This document shows, piece after piece, positions 8,646-18,012 of a DNA stretch of 64,000 bases. The number at the start of each line of letters is the position of its first letter. The stretch's first letter is position 1. The notes below the pieces were generated by a model that was not told the DNA's origin, did no database searches, and saw only the letters and a list, made by a program, of their open reading frames with translations. The stretch lies in assembly GCA_041396985.1 (NCBI GenBank), contig JAWKXO010000001.1, positions 1-64,000 of the forward strand, in the 5' to 3' direction. A program made the translations under genes and the position numbers. Origin of the DNA: Emcibacteraceae bacterium (GTDB lineage Bacteria > Pseudomonadota > Alphaproteobacteria > Sphingomonadales > Emcibacteraceae).

Positions 8646-9409
8646 CTGTCTATCTCCATAACCGTTTGCCAGAAACCATTTGCCTTTGTAAATCCCCTTG
8701 CCGACAATTCATTGGTCACACGCGGCAGATCGTTAAGACTTTCCGGCAGCTTTATATTTATCATCGCTTTTGATGCCTGTTCATTAAGTTCCCCGCTTAG
8801 TGAAATTTCAAATCCCTGCCCGCTTGTCTGAAGTGTCATATTTATATTGCCATCATCACATTGACCCTGCCCACTTAGGGGTGGCAATTCCAGCGCAAGA
8901 CCTGAAAAAAGTAAATCCGTCAGATTTGATTTAATCATAAAATTCCCGGCTCGGCATTGTCCATTTTCACCTATTTTCAGCTGATCTGAGTTCAAAATAA
9001 AATCCGTCGGAAAACTATTGGTATTTTTGGAAACAATAACGTTCGCAGAAGCATGAATATCGTTAAGAATAAAATCACCCTGACCAGCACTTGTTATGGT
9101 TCCGGTAATCTGCCCCTGATTATTTTCTGCCTTGAAACCCGCTGCAAGCTGAAACAGCAATAATTTACCGATTTTGGGTTCAAGCTCCAATTTATGAATT
9201 GGGTAACCGTCAAAAATCGCATCATAGATTTCCACCTGCCAGAGAGTTCCCTCTATCGAGCGATAATTTAAGCCTGTATTCCTTAACCATCCGCCGATTA
9301 TGCCTGCCGGTAAATTGAAAATGCTCAGCAAAACGAAAGCGGCAACAAATAAAATAATCAGATATTTTTTTGGAAATACGGAATGATCGGAAAGGCTTAA
9401 ACTTGTCAT
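8642..9409 (-). CDS. gspN: Type II secretion system protein GspN
   Basis: This 255-residue protein has one N-terminal membrane anchor (about residues 14-33) and a periplasmic beta-rich domain, the layout of GspN. Recognisable family features are the GWLRN segment right after the anchor, GTLWQ (residues 50-55), and a C-terminal domain with alternating beta strands (GLALELPPLSGQGQC). GspN is a non-universal inner-membrane component. Four-base overlaps with both gspM and the downstream lipoprotein gene show coupled translation. The identification rests on position as much as on motifs. Confidence 0.8.
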   Translation of the reverse strand: MTSLSLSDHSVFPKKYLIILFVAAFVLLSIFNLPAGIIGGWLRNTGLNYRSIEGTLWQVEIYDAIFDGYPIHKLELEPKIGKLLLFQLAAGFKAENNQGQITGTITSAGQGDFILNDIHASANVIVSKNTNSFPTDFILNSDQLKIGENGQCRAGNFMIKSNLTDLLFSGLALELPPLSGQGQCDDGNINMTLQTSGQGFEISLSGELNEQASKAMINIKLPESLNDLPRVTNELSARGFTKANGFWQTVMEIDR

Positions 9410-9891
9410 TTTATATCCCCTGCAAATTCAAACTGCCCCCGCAGACTTTCTGAGTTTGCGTTTTTCTGTAACGACAATTTTTTGACCTCACGGTCATAAC
9501 GACTATTCATTAAAAGAAGCCAGTTAAATATCTGATCTGTTTTTGCCGCATCAATCCAGAAGGATACATCACCATCACGGCCCGGCTGTATCCGGGAAAT
9601 GGCAATACCTGTTTCTTTTGAAGCGATCGTTGCCGCTTCCCTTAAGTCAACTGCTCCCATTTTTTGATCCGGGCTTTTAATACCGCGTGAAGCTTCCGCC
9701 TTTGAGGCAAGTTCAAGAATTCTCGAGTAAGCGGCTTTTTCCGCTTCCATTGCCCGCCTTGAGGTTTGCTCTTTTTCAATCAGCGGCCTGATCATGAGCA
9801 GATAGATAAAAAAGATCGCAACCACTAACCCGCACAGGCAGATCAGCAGCTGTTCTCTTTCCGTCAGTCCTGACCAGAATGCTTTCATCAA
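9406..9891 (-). CDS. gspM: Type II secretion system protein GspM
   Basis: The 161-residue protein has the GspM layout: a short cytoplasmic N-terminus with LTEREQLLI, one membrane helix (about residues 15-33), a helical stalk, and a small periplasmic ferredoxin-like domain. The FxxWIDAAKTDQIFNWLLLM segment is the characteristic part of that domain. GspM pairs with GspL in the inner-membrane platform. The gene overlaps gspL and gspN by four bases each. Confidence 0.85.
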   Translation of the reverse strand: MMKAFWSGLTEREQLLICLCGLVVAIFFIYLLMIRPLIEKEQTSRRAMEAEKAAYSRILELASKAEASRGIKSPDQKMGAVDLREAATIASKETGIAISRIQPGRDGDVSFWIDAAKTDQIFNWLLLMNSRYDREVKKLSLQKNANSESLRGQFEFAGDIK

Positions 9892-10892
9892 ACACCCCCT
9901 GTAATCATGAAACTGCTGAAAATCATGGTTCCATCCTGGCTGCTGTCCCCTTGCGTGACAGTGAGCCCTGCATTCTCAAGCATACTTTCAAAAGATGTCG
10001 CCTCAGCATAATTCTCGGAAATCACGGTAATATTCATAACCGGCTCACCGCTATTTTTATCATAACTAAGGCTTTCAAGTCTTACGCCACCTGACTGGCT
10101 GACCGCTTTGAATATGGTGTCTGAAAGGGATAAAAACGCCTGTCCCGAGCCATCGTTTTCACTGGTCGTCAGGTTTCTCATCTGCGCCTCGACATTGACG
10201 ATACGCTTTACGTCTGGATATGTTTTTTTGAATATTTGAGTGGAGGCATCGGCATAACTCTGTCTTTGTTTTGCATTATCCGCAATCATCAATGACATAC
10301 TGATGATCCAGATGATAAGCCCGGCAAGCAATATAAACCCAAGTCGGTAGGCAGGCCGGAAATAAGCCATAATAGGCATCCGCGGACTATATTTACCGCT
10401 GGCTAAGCCAACTCCATCCGGCATGTCTTCCGACGGTGTGGCCTCATGGGTTTGATGACCTTTTACAACATGGTCAAGCACATTCACATTTACGCAAAAA
10501 CCGGTTCCATCGCTGCGGCGCGCCAATATGCGCTCGCCATCATTATAAATAGCAATTCCACTTGTCGGAACTTTTATCAATGCATAATCCGGCCAGGCGG
10601 CTTTTAAAATTTTCCCTTTTTTCGCGGCCATTTCCTTTGCTGCCATCATGACTTTATGATCGCAGACACCAATCAGATATTGGCCGTTTTCAAATTTTTT
10701 TATTATTGAAATATGAACTTCATCCACATTTCCGGCCAGATAATCAGCCATTACCCCGGGTAAAATTTTCAAAAGCTTTGCCGATGGCAGATCAGGAAGC
10801 GTCACAACGAAGAAACTGACCGCTTCCCCGGGAAGGATTGCAACGGTGTCAGCGTAATTCGCGCTTTCAATAATTTTGATCTGCTCAATCAT
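9888..10892 (-). CDS. gspL: Type II secretion system protein GspL
   Basis: The 334-residue product has a cytoplasmic actin-like-fold domain (about residues 1-180), a single membrane helix at 184-203 and a periplasmic ferredoxin-like domain (about 240-334) with LESLSYDKNSGEPVMNIT. GspL links the GspE ATPase to GspM and the pseudopilus. The cytoplasmic part is shorter than in the enteric homologues. The gene overlaps gspM by four bases and follows gspK after three bases. Confidence 0.87.
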   Translation of the reverse strand: MIEQIKIIESANYADTVAILPGEAVSFFVVTLPDLPSAKLLKILPGVMADYLAGNVDEVHISIIKKFENGQYLIGVCDHKVMMAAKEMAAKKGKILKAAWPDYALIKVPTSGIAIYNDGERILARRSDGTGFCVNVNVLDHVVKGHQTHEATPSEDMPDGVGLASGKYSPRMPIMAYFRPAYRLGFILLAGLIIWIISMSLMIADNAKQRQSYADASTQIFKKTYPDVKRIVNVEAQMRNLTTSENDGSGQAFLSLSDTIFKAVSQSGGVRLESLSYDKNSGEPVMNITVISENYAEATSFESMLENAGLTVTQGDSSQDGTMIFSSFMITGGV

Positions 10893-10895
10893 CGT

Positions 10896-11876
10896 TTAAG
10901 TCCCTGCCATCCGGCTAATCAGCTCATATGTGCCATCATCCTTAATCAGTATGACACTTTGCCGGCTTATTCTGGCATCAAAATATTCCACTTCGATTGT
11001 TAATCTATAGCGTTTAGCGCTCACCTGAAACTGCTTTCTGATCGCGTTATCAATTTCCTTATTTATTAAGAGCGGATTGTTCCAGAATCTCGCAACATTA
11101 TCATATCCGGCGGCCGGTCTTTCTTCGATGACAGACCTTACTGCTTCCAGCGGATATTCCGGCCCCAAAAGCGCCCGAATAAAGAGTGCCTGATCGGGAC
11201 GGATGGAATTTAAATTAACGACCGTTTGCATTAAAAGCGGGTCAACACAGGTAAATTTTGATAGGACCTCAATAAGCTCAGGTGTATAGCCGCGCACAAG
11301 CCGTAGTTCATTGAGTTCACGGATCGGATAATTGGCGGCGCGGTAGGGAACCTCGGCTTGCGAATAACTGAAAGATTCAGCGCCGGATTGCATTGGCCGA
11401 TCATCGGTATCCTGCCAGTCCACAAGGGCCGCTGCCAATGACTGTGCCTGTCTTTCACCTATACCAATTTCCCTTAAAAGCTGGATGTACTGTTCATAGC
11501 CGATCTGGTTGACTTCAAATCCCTCTGCATTGTTGGCCGCAACCAGTGAATTTAAGTTAAAGCAATTGGAATATTCCGCGAGCTCGCCCTTAACCGTCCC
11601 GCCGTCAATGGGGAAAGTGACCTTCTGACGATCATCATCAATACCCATCACGGCAGCCAGCGTTTGATTTTTAGCGAGTTTCACAGCCTGATTGGCGCCA
11701 ACAATTTCGGCCGCATGGGCAAACTGATCCGCCTGATAATATTCAGAACGGCTGACGATATTTTTTGTAAATAGCCCAAGTTCATCAAATGTCGCGACCA
11801 TCGCTGCGCTCATCACCGAAACAAGCAGTAAAACCGATATAAGGGCAGCGCCATCATCATTTTTTAAGAAATTCAT
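10896..11876 (-). CDS. gspK: Type II secretion minor pseudopilin GspK
   Basis: The 326-residue size is typical of GspK, the largest minor pseudopilin, which caps the pseudopilus tip. The prepilin leader ends at Gly9 (NDDG followed by AALISVLLLVS), and as usual for GspK the Glu at mature position 5 is missing. The large insert domain is present, with the helix-hairpin-like INSL-type region (FNLNSLVAANNAEG, ALVDWQDTDD, YRAANYPIRELNELRLVRG). The DWxDxDD segment is characteristic. It overlaps gspJ by four bases. Confidence 0.92.
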   Translation of the reverse strand: MNFLKNDDGAALISVLLLVSVMSAAMVATFDELGLFTKNIVSRSEYYQADQFAHAAEIVGANQAVKLAKNQTLAAVMGIDDDRQKVTFPIDGGTVKGELAEYSNCFNLNSLVAANNAEGFEVNQIGYEQYIQLLREIGIGERQAQSLAAALVDWQDTDDRPMQSGAESFSYSQAEVPYRAANYPIRELNELRLVRGYTPELIEVLSKFTCVDPLLMQTVVNLNSIRPDQALFIRALLGPEYPLEAVRSVIEERPAAGYDNVARFWNNPLLINKEIDNAIRKQFQVSAKRYRLTIEVEYFDARISRQSVILIKDDGTYELISRMAGT

Positions 11877-12490
11877 TGCCCTGCCCCCATCTGAAATACA
11901 TTTCGGTAGGATGTCTGTTGCCCGTTCTCCGGATTGTTTATCTGCCAGGTCATTTCAATAGCTTTTGGAAAGCGGGCTTTATTGGGGCCCGCTGCCATAA
12001 TCCAGTTATCCTGCCAAAGAAACCCGTCATAATATTTAAGCGCGACCCCACCGACATGATCCAGCAATATATAATCCCGAAACGGCGTGTTTTCGGTGAT
12101 ATAAGGTCTTTCATATGACCGTCTGACCAGTTTTTTATCCCGGACCAGATAATAAACCGTTTCCGCCGGCGACATGGTCTGATCAACAGCGGCAAACTCA
12201 CTACCACTTCTGGTAAAACCGATTAATTTTATTACCTTTTCATCTGTTTCATTGGGCTCCGTTGCTGGCCGTGGACTGGCGTGGCTCAGGTCATCCCGAA
12301 TTTGCAGGCGTGCTTTTTCAATCTGCTTCAGATCACCAAGTCTGGTCATCATCATCTGGTTGGCATCGGCAAAATTACTCATAATGCTCAGGGTAATTAA
12401 GGACACAACCGACAGGATAAAAACCGCCACCAGCGTTTCAATAAGGCTGAAACCATCTTCCTGCTTTATGGTATTTTGGGCCATACTCAT
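11873..12490 (-). CDS. gspJ: Type II secretion minor pseudopilin GspJ
   Basis: The 205-residue protein carries a class III prepilin leader cleaved after Gly13 (QEDG then FSLIETLVAVFILS) with Glu at mature position 5. The size and the beta-rich C-terminal domain with VALKYYDGFLWQDNW fit GspJ. GspJ forms the tip complex with GspI and GspK. Four-base overlaps join it to gspI and gspK. Confidence 0.9.
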   Translation of the reverse strand: MSMAQNTIKQEDGFSLIETLVAVFILSVVSLITLSIMSNFADANQMMMTRLGDLKQIEKARLQIRDDLSHASPRPATEPNETDEKVIKLIGFTRSGSEFAAVDQTMSPAETVYYLVRDKKLVRRSYERPYITENTPFRDYILLDHVGGVALKYYDGFLWQDNWIMAAGPNKARFPKAIEMTWQINNPENGQQTSYRNVFQMGAGQ

Positions 12491-12861
12491 TTAACTTTTC
12501 TAAACCCGTTAAGCCGGTAAAGCGTATCTGTTGACCCTTCCCGGCTAACGGAAAGCGCGATGGTCATTAAGGGTTGGTTCGGAATGCGTGAAATAACGGC
12601 CTGCCAGGTATAATCAAACCCTGCCTGATTTTCAGTGCCCTGACGCATTCCCGGTTCCGGTGGAATTTCTGAAACACTTAATTCAGTTAAAGCATTTTCC
12701 GCAACAAAGCGGGCAATTTCCTTTTCATTTAATTGACTGCTGCTTCTGATCGCGGTGGATTGGGTCGCCATCATCGGAATAACGGCAAGCGACAATATCG
12801 CAATTGCCACCAGCAATTCCAGTAGTGAAAAACCATCCTGCGCGGAAGCCGCCTTCATCAT
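12487..12861 (-). CDS. gspI: Type II secretion minor pseudopilin GspI
   Basis: The 124-residue product has a leader cleaved after Gly10 (AQDG then FSLLELLVAIAILS), Glu at mature position 5, and the GspI pattern NEKEIARFVAENALTE in the helical spine. GspI starts assembly of the tip complex with GspJ and GspK. The gene overlaps gspJ by four bases and its ATG overlaps the gspG stop by one base, leaving no room for gspH. Confidence 0.9.
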   Translation of the reverse strand: MMKAASAQDGFSLLELLVAIAILSLAVIPMMATQSTAIRSSSQLNEKEIARFVAENALTELSVSEIPPEPGMRQGTENQAGFDYTWQAVISRIPNQPLMTIALSVSREGSTDTLYRLNGFRKVK

Positions 12862-13322
12862 CAGCCTTCCTCAGTCCAGTTGCCGATATCAAGGTCAAGC
12901 CCTTCCCCGCCCAGGCGGCCATCAGCCCCATATGAAAATATATCAAACGTACCATGTTCCCCCGGGATCAGATATTGATATTCATGACCCCATGGGTCCT
13001 TCGGCAATGTTTTGATATATCCCTGATTGCGGAAATTGCTGCCCTCAGGCGCTTTCGATAAAATTTCGATCCCCTGTTCCTTACTCGGATATTTCATCTG
13101 ATCCATGCGATACATTTCAACGGCCTGGGCAATGGTGCTGATATCGGCTTTTGCTTTTTCCACCATGGCACGGTCACGGTTCGGCATGACATTGATCACC
13201 ACCACTGTCGTCAGCAGGCCCATAATCACCACAACCACCATCAGCTCAATCAGCGAAAAACCATCTTCCGCTTTAATCCCTTGCGATAATGCTTTCAGCT
13301 TATTCAATATTTTTATCAGCAT
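12861..13322 (-). CDS. gspG: Type II secretion major pseudopilin GspG
   Basis: This is the main pseudopilus subunit (153 aa). The leader is rather long and is cleaved after Gly21 (AEDG then FSLIELMVVVVIMG) with Glu at mature position 5. The GspG-specific segments are clear: AISTI-type helix (ADISTIAQAVEMYRMD), YPSKEQGIEIL, LPKDPWGHEYQYL, and a C-terminal calcium-site region FDIFSYGADGRLGGEG. It lies 10 bases after gspF. Confidence 0.96.
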   Translation of the reverse strand: MLIKILNKLKALSQGIKAEDGFSLIELMVVVVIMGLLTTVVVINVMPNRDRAMVEKAKADISTIAQAVEMYRMDQMKYPSKEQGIEILSKAPEGSNFRNQGYIKTLPKDPWGHEYQYLIPGEHGTFDIFSYGADGRLGGEGLDLDIGNWTEEG

Positions 13323-13332
13323 AGTAAATTCC

Positions 13333-14559
13333 TTACATTAAAATCAGGCTGTTAAGCCGCATGATCGGCAGCATGATCGACATCACAATAAGCCCCACCA
13401 TCAGACCCATAATGATCACAATCATCGGCTCAAGCAGGCTGAGTGCCTTTTGACTGATTCCTTCAAATTCCGCTTCAAGATAATCGGCAATTTTAACCAG
13501 CATGTAGGATAGTCGCCCACTTTTTTCCCCCATTGAGCACATATAAATGAGCAGCGGCGCAAAAACCCCGGTTCTTTTCATGGCAACGGAGAGCGAATGC
13601 CCCTCGCGCACATTAAGATAAACAGTGTCAATCGCATCCCTGATCACTTCATTGCTGACGGTTTCTTTTGCCGCACGGATGCTTTCCAGAACCGGGCTGC
13701 CCCCATCAATCAGGGTTCCCATTGTTCTGGCAAAACGGGCGCTGGAAACCGATAAAATAAGGCGCCCGATAAAAGGAAGTTTTAGCAAAAATCCATGAAT
13801 TTTCAGCCTTACCGATTTTCTTTTCCCCAATGACATAAATAAGAAAACAAGCCCGATGATGCCGATTAGCAGAAAAAGCCCGTAATTCACCAGAAAAGAT
13901 GATATCGCCATCACGGCGCGGGTAAGTCCCGGCAGTTCGGCACCAATATTTTCGAACTGCGAAACCACTTTCGGCACCACAAATGTCATCAAAATCACCA
14001 GCACCGCCGTCGCCACCACACTCAGCACAATTGGATAAATCAGCGCTGTGCTGACCTTATTTTTTATGTCCTGACTTTTTTCACTGTAATCGGCAATCCG
14101 CTCCATAACAGGGCCAAGATTTCCCGATGCTTCCCCCGCCGCTATCATCGCCCGGTAAAGAGCCGGGAAACTGGCACTTTCTGACTTCATGGCGTCGGAT
14201 AGTTTTGATCCTTCCGAAACCTGGGCACGGATTTTGGTCAGAATATTTCTGAGCAATGGTTTTTCACTTTGTTTTGAAAGGGCACCAAGCGCCTCCTCTA
14301 TCGGGGTGCCGGCACTGAACATTGTTGCCATCTGGCGGGTCAGAAGGGTCAGATCCTTTGAGCTGATGGCTTTGTGTCGGGAAAAGGACAAACCACCAAT
14401 GGTATGTCCGCTTTTATCCTTTCCCAGTTTTATATCAACCGGAAATAATGAAATAGCCCTAAGCTTCTGCCGTGCATCACGAAGGCTATCGGCGGCAATT
14501 ACCCCTTTTCTGGTCTGCCCGGCGCTGTCCAATGCTTCATAATTATAGGCCGGCATCAC
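13333..14559 (-). CDS. gspF: Type II secretion inner-membrane platform protein GspF
   Basis: The 408-residue polytopic protein has two homologous T2SSF cytoplasmic domains (about residues 70-195 and 275-395) and three membrane helices. Family motifs include LTLLTRQMATMFSAGTPIEEAL, ALYRAMIAAGEASGNLGPVM in domain 1 and LLIYMCSMGEKSGRL in domain 2, and the C-terminal LEPMIVIIMGLMVGLIV. It anchors the pseudopilus assembly machine. The gene overlaps gspE by 17 bases. Confidence 0.95.
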   Translation of the reverse strand: MMPAYNYEALDSAGQTRKGVIAADSLRDARQKLRAISLFPVDIKLGKDKSGHTIGGLSFSRHKAISSKDLTLLTRQMATMFSAGTPIEEALGALSKQSEKPLLRNILTKIRAQVSEGSKLSDAMKSESASFPALYRAMIAAGEASGNLGPVMERIADYSEKSQDIKNKVSTALIYPIVLSVVATAVLVILMTFVVPKVVSQFENIGAELPGLTRAVMAISSFLVNYGLFLLIGIIGLVFLFMSLGKRKSVRLKIHGFLLKLPFIGRLILSVSSARFARTMGTLIDGGSPVLESIRAAKETVSNEVIRDAIDTVYLNVREGHSLSVAMKRTGVFAPLLIYMCSMGEKSGRLSYMLVKIADYLEAEFEGISQKALSLLEPMIVIIMGLMVGLIVMSIMLPIMRLNSLILM

Positions 14560-16081
14560 TATTATCCTGTAATTTTGAAACCCGCATCACTTCTTCAATT
14601 GTCGTGATGCCGGAGAGGATCAGCTCACGGCCATTATCCGCCATGGTTGAATTATTTTTAAAGGCAAGCTCAGCCATTTTTTGTTCACTTGCCCCTTCCT
14701 GTATAAGCACCCGGAAATCATCATTGACGGTAATAAGCTCATAAATGGCGGTACGGCCCCGATAGCCGGTATTTTTACAATCAACACACCCGACAGGGCG
14801 ACAGGCCATTTTGGCATTTTCAATATCCACATTCATTTGGGCGAGAAAGGCTTCCGTCGGCTCAATTTCCGTTTTGCAGTTATTGCAAAGTTTGCGGACA
14901 AGCCGCTGGGCCAGAATGGCATTCACCGATGATGCCAGCAGATATCTTTCAATACCCATATCAACAAGCCTTGTAATCGCTGAAACCGCACTGTTCGTAT
15001 GAACCGTTGAAAGCACCAGATGCCCGGTCAAACTCGCCTGAACTGCCATTTCCGCCGTTTCCATATCGCGGATTTCCCCGACCATGACCACATCAGGGTC
15101 CTGCCTTAATATCGAACGAAGCCCACTGGCAAAGGTCATCCCCACTTTTGAATTGACCTGGGTCTGGCTGATGCCGGGAAGCGCATATTCAACCGGGTCT
15201 TCCACGGTCATAATATTTCGTGACTGGTCATTTAGGTAAGTAAGCGCCGCATAAAGCGTGGTTGTTTTTCCCGATCCGGTCGGACCTGTGACCAGAATGA
15301 TTCCATTTGGTTCGGATAAGGCACCATGCAGTCTTTTGAGGGTTTTGCTGTCAATCCCAAGATCGGACAGCTTGATTTTTGCACTATCCGTATCAAGAAG
15401 CCGCATCACCACCCGTTCGCCGTAACGTATTGGCAATGTTGACACGCGAACGTCATAGGCTTTCCCCCCAAGAGTAAGCGAAAGCCGCCCGTCCTGCGGC
15501 GTGCGTTTTTCGGCAATATCAAGCCTTGCCATCACTTTAATTCTTGAAACCAGATAAGGCGCCAGTTTTGGTGACAGGGATGCCAGCTCCGTCAGCACAC
15601 CATCAATACGAATTCTGATTTTTACACTATCCTCGAAAGGCTCCAGATGGATATCCGACGCTCCGGAGCGCACTGATTCACTTAAGAGTGAATTAAGCAG
15701 TCGGATGACCGGCGCATCATCATCACCGCCAAGCAGGTCAGCCGATCTTTCCACCCCTTCCAGAATACTATCGAGATCTTCATCCTGTTTTTCCTCAGTC
15801 GAGGTATCAATATCATCCTGAAGATTGCGTGTGGAATAAATGCTTGAAAGAATTTCCCCATATTCTTCTGCCGAGAATTCTTTAATTTCTTCAACAGAAC
15901 CAAAAACACGCAGCACTTCCGGGATCATATTGCGGTTTGCATCCGGCCCCATACAAAGCGTATAACCATTGTCATCCTCACCGATCAAAATGCTGTTTGC
16001 CTTGGCAAAGCTGTAAGGCAGCAAATGAGGGTCACGATAGGTTGGTTTTTCTATTTTTTTCTCATTGCCCATGGTCATCAC
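14543..16081 (-). CDS. gspE: Type II secretion ATPase GspE
   Basis: The 512-residue ATPase powers pseudopilus growth. It has an N-terminal domain, then the catalytic core with Walker A GPTGSGKTT (residues 266-274), the Asp-box/Walker B region LRQDPDVVMVGEIRD, the His-box LTGHLVLSTVHTN, and a tetra-cysteine zinc site (CNNCKTE and CVDCKNTG). All catalytic elements look intact. The first codons (MMTM) offer three ATGs; the frame overlaps the end of gspD by 20 bases. Confidence 0.96.
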   Translation of the reverse strand: MMTMGNEKKIEKPTYRDPHLLPYSFAKANSILIGEDDNGYTLCMGPDANRNMIPEVLRVFGSVEEIKEFSAEEYGEILSSIYSTRNLQDDIDTSTEEKQDEDLDSILEGVERSADLLGGDDDAPVIRLLNSLLSESVRSGASDIHLEPFEDSVKIRIRIDGVLTELASLSPKLAPYLVSRIKVMARLDIAEKRTPQDGRLSLTLGGKAYDVRVSTLPIRYGERVVMRLLDTDSAKIKLSDLGIDSKTLKRLHGALSEPNGIILVTGPTGSGKTTTLYAALTYLNDQSRNIMTVEDPVEYALPGISQTQVNSKVGMTFASGLRSILRQDPDVVMVGEIRDMETAEMAVQASLTGHLVLSTVHTNSAVSAITRLVDMGIERYLLASSVNAILAQRLVRKLCNNCKTEIEPTEAFLAQMNVDIENAKMACRPVGCVDCKNTGYRGRTAIYELITVNDDFRVLIQEGASEQKMAELAFKNNSTMADNGRELILSGITTIEEVMRVSKLQDNSDAGL

Positions 16082-18011
16082 TCATTGGTTTTTGGTTCGT
16101 TTCAATGACATTCTGCAACAGATCGTCAATGGACAGTTTTGATCCTGAAACCACCTGACGCTCACGCATATAATTGACTTTGTTATTGGTCACCCTTGTC
16201 CGATCATTCTTGTCACGAACGATGGTCGGACGCAGGAATATCATCAAATTGGTGTTGTCCCTGGTTTTTCCCTGGCTTTTAAAAGCATTTCCAAGCAACG
16301 GAATATCCCCAAGCAGCGGCACTTTATCGACACTGATCCGCTCATTTTGCTGGATAAGACCGCCAATCACGATAATTTCACCATCATTGACCCTGACGGT
16401 GGTCTGGATTTCCCGTTTATTGGTCACAAGTTCAGATGAATTGGCGCTTACCGGACCGGAAATGGAGGAAACTTCCTGACGGATATCAAGCCTGATTTCA
16501 TTATTATCATTTATCTGCGGTTTTATATCGAGCTGGATACCGACATTTTTTCGCTCAATTGTCCTGAATGGATTACTATTGGCACTACCCAATGCTTCGC
16601 CCGTGGTAATGGGGATTTCCTGCCCGGCCAGAAATGTTGCACTTTCATTATTAAGCGCCATTACCGATGGCGTTGACAGAATATTGCTGTCCGTATCACT
16701 GGCAAGAGCATTCAGGATCACACCAAATACGCCGCCATCTGCTCGGCGGCCCGCTGCCCCGATTGCAAAACCGTCAAGCCCTAAAAAACTGTCCACGGCG
16801 GCCGCCTTTAAAATATCAGACGCACTGGTGCCGGATGAGCTGTCCCCGTCATTGACAACAATCGCCCCTGTCGCGGCAAGTATATTGGGCGCGGAATTTG
16901 AATAATTGGCAACGGTGAAGGGAATATTGCTGCTGTCGCCACCGGCGAGAACATATTGAAGCCCCAGTTCCTTGGATGCGTTTTCCGATACCTCAACCAC
17001 GATCGCTTCAACCAATACCTGATCCTGCGGAATATCCAGTTGATTGATTACATCCGCCAGCCTTTGCTGCATTTCCGGACCGGCATTAATCACCAGTGAA
17101 TTGGTGCCCTGAAATTCGGCAATGGTCACGTCATTATTGCCGGATTTACCGGGGGTGTTCTGGTCTTCCCCCTGCATGGCATCGACCAGCTGCTGCAACA
17201 CCGGAACCATTTTATCGGTCGTGGCATATTTAAGGCGGATCATCCGCATATCACCGCGGCTGGCATTGTTTTGATCAATATCAGCGAGGATCGGCATATA
17301 CTGATCCAGCACTTCCGGCATTCCTTTTAAAATAAGGGAATTGCTGCCCCTGACCGGAATGGTTTGAAGAAGCGGTTTTGCCTCACCATTAAAAGCGGAT
17401 TGTGATGTCAGTTGCGTGGCAATTTCCGCCATTTCATTGGGGGACGTGTGAATAAGATTAAGAGTTCTGATCACTGACTGATCCGCATCCAAAGATGCTA
17501 TGATTTGGGCAATCCTGATCAGATTATCCGCATGATCGGTGACAACCACCATTGGCAGTCCTTCACGGGCAAAATTGCTGCCGTTTCTGGCGATATAAGG
17601 CTTAATCGCCGCAGAAATGGTCATCGGGTCAGCATGCTTAACCCGAAATACCCGGGTGACGAGCGCATCGCCAGTGGCATTTTGATTAACCGGTCCACCA
17701 TCCCCAAGCGCCAGTTCACTTTTGACAATTTTATAGGCACCACCAGATGTTGGTACCGCCGCCATGCCATTAACTTTCAGGACAGACAAAAGCGTTTCAA
17801 ACAATAAATCACCGGAAATCGGTTCTGATGAAATCAGATTGACTTTGCCATTTACCTGCGGGTCAATGATAAATGTTTTATGGGTTTCGAGCGCCACATC
17901 CTCAATGAATGAACGAAGCTCCGCATCCTGATAATTTAAGGTCACATCAGACTGCTGTGAAAATGCCGGTAGCGCGGTAAGGCACAAAAAAATGCTGAGT
18001 AAATATTTCAA
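16062..18011 (-). CDS. gspD: Type II secretion secretin GspD
   Basis: The 649-residue outer-membrane channel protein has a signal peptide (cleaved after PAFS near residue 18), an N0 domain (about 22-95), N1-N3 domains (about 115-355), and a secretin C-domain ending with the signature VPLLGDIPLLGNAFKS. N-domain markers include VFRVKHADPMTISAAI and DHADNLIRIAQIIASLD. A short tail after residue 615 (YMRERQVVSGSKLSIDDLL) could be the pilotin-binding S-domain. gspC ends one base before this gene starts. Confidence 0.96.
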   Translation of the reverse strand: MKYLLSIFLCLTALPAFSQQSDVTLNYQDAELRSFIEDVALETHKTFIIDPQVNGKVNLISSEPISGDLLFETLLSVLKVNGMAAVPTSGGAYKIVKSELALGDGGPVNQNATGDALVTRVFRVKHADPMTISAAIKPYIARNGSNFAREGLPMVVVTDHADNLIRIAQIIASLDADQSVIRTLNLIHTSPNEMAEIATQLTSQSAFNGEAKPLLQTIPVRGSNSLILKGMPEVLDQYMPILADIDQNNASRGDMRMIRLKYATTDKMVPVLQQLVDAMQGEDQNTPGKSGNNDVTIAEFQGTNSLVINAGPEMQQRLADVINQLDIPQDQVLVEAIVVEVSENASKELGLQYVLAGGDSSNIPFTVANYSNSAPNILAATGAIVVNDGDSSSGTSASDILKAAAVDSFLGLDGFAIGAAGRRADGGVFGVILNALASDTDSNILSTPSVMALNNESATFLAGQEIPITTGEALGSANSNPFRTIERKNVGIQLDIKPQINDNNEIRLDIRQEVSSISGPVSANSSELVTNKREIQTTVRVNDGEIIVIGGLIQQNERISVDKVPLLGDIPLLGNAFKSQGKTRDNTNLMIFLRPTIVRDKNDRTRVTNNKVNYMRERQVVSGSKLSIDDLLQNVIETNQKPMSDDHGQ

Positions 18012-18012
18012 T

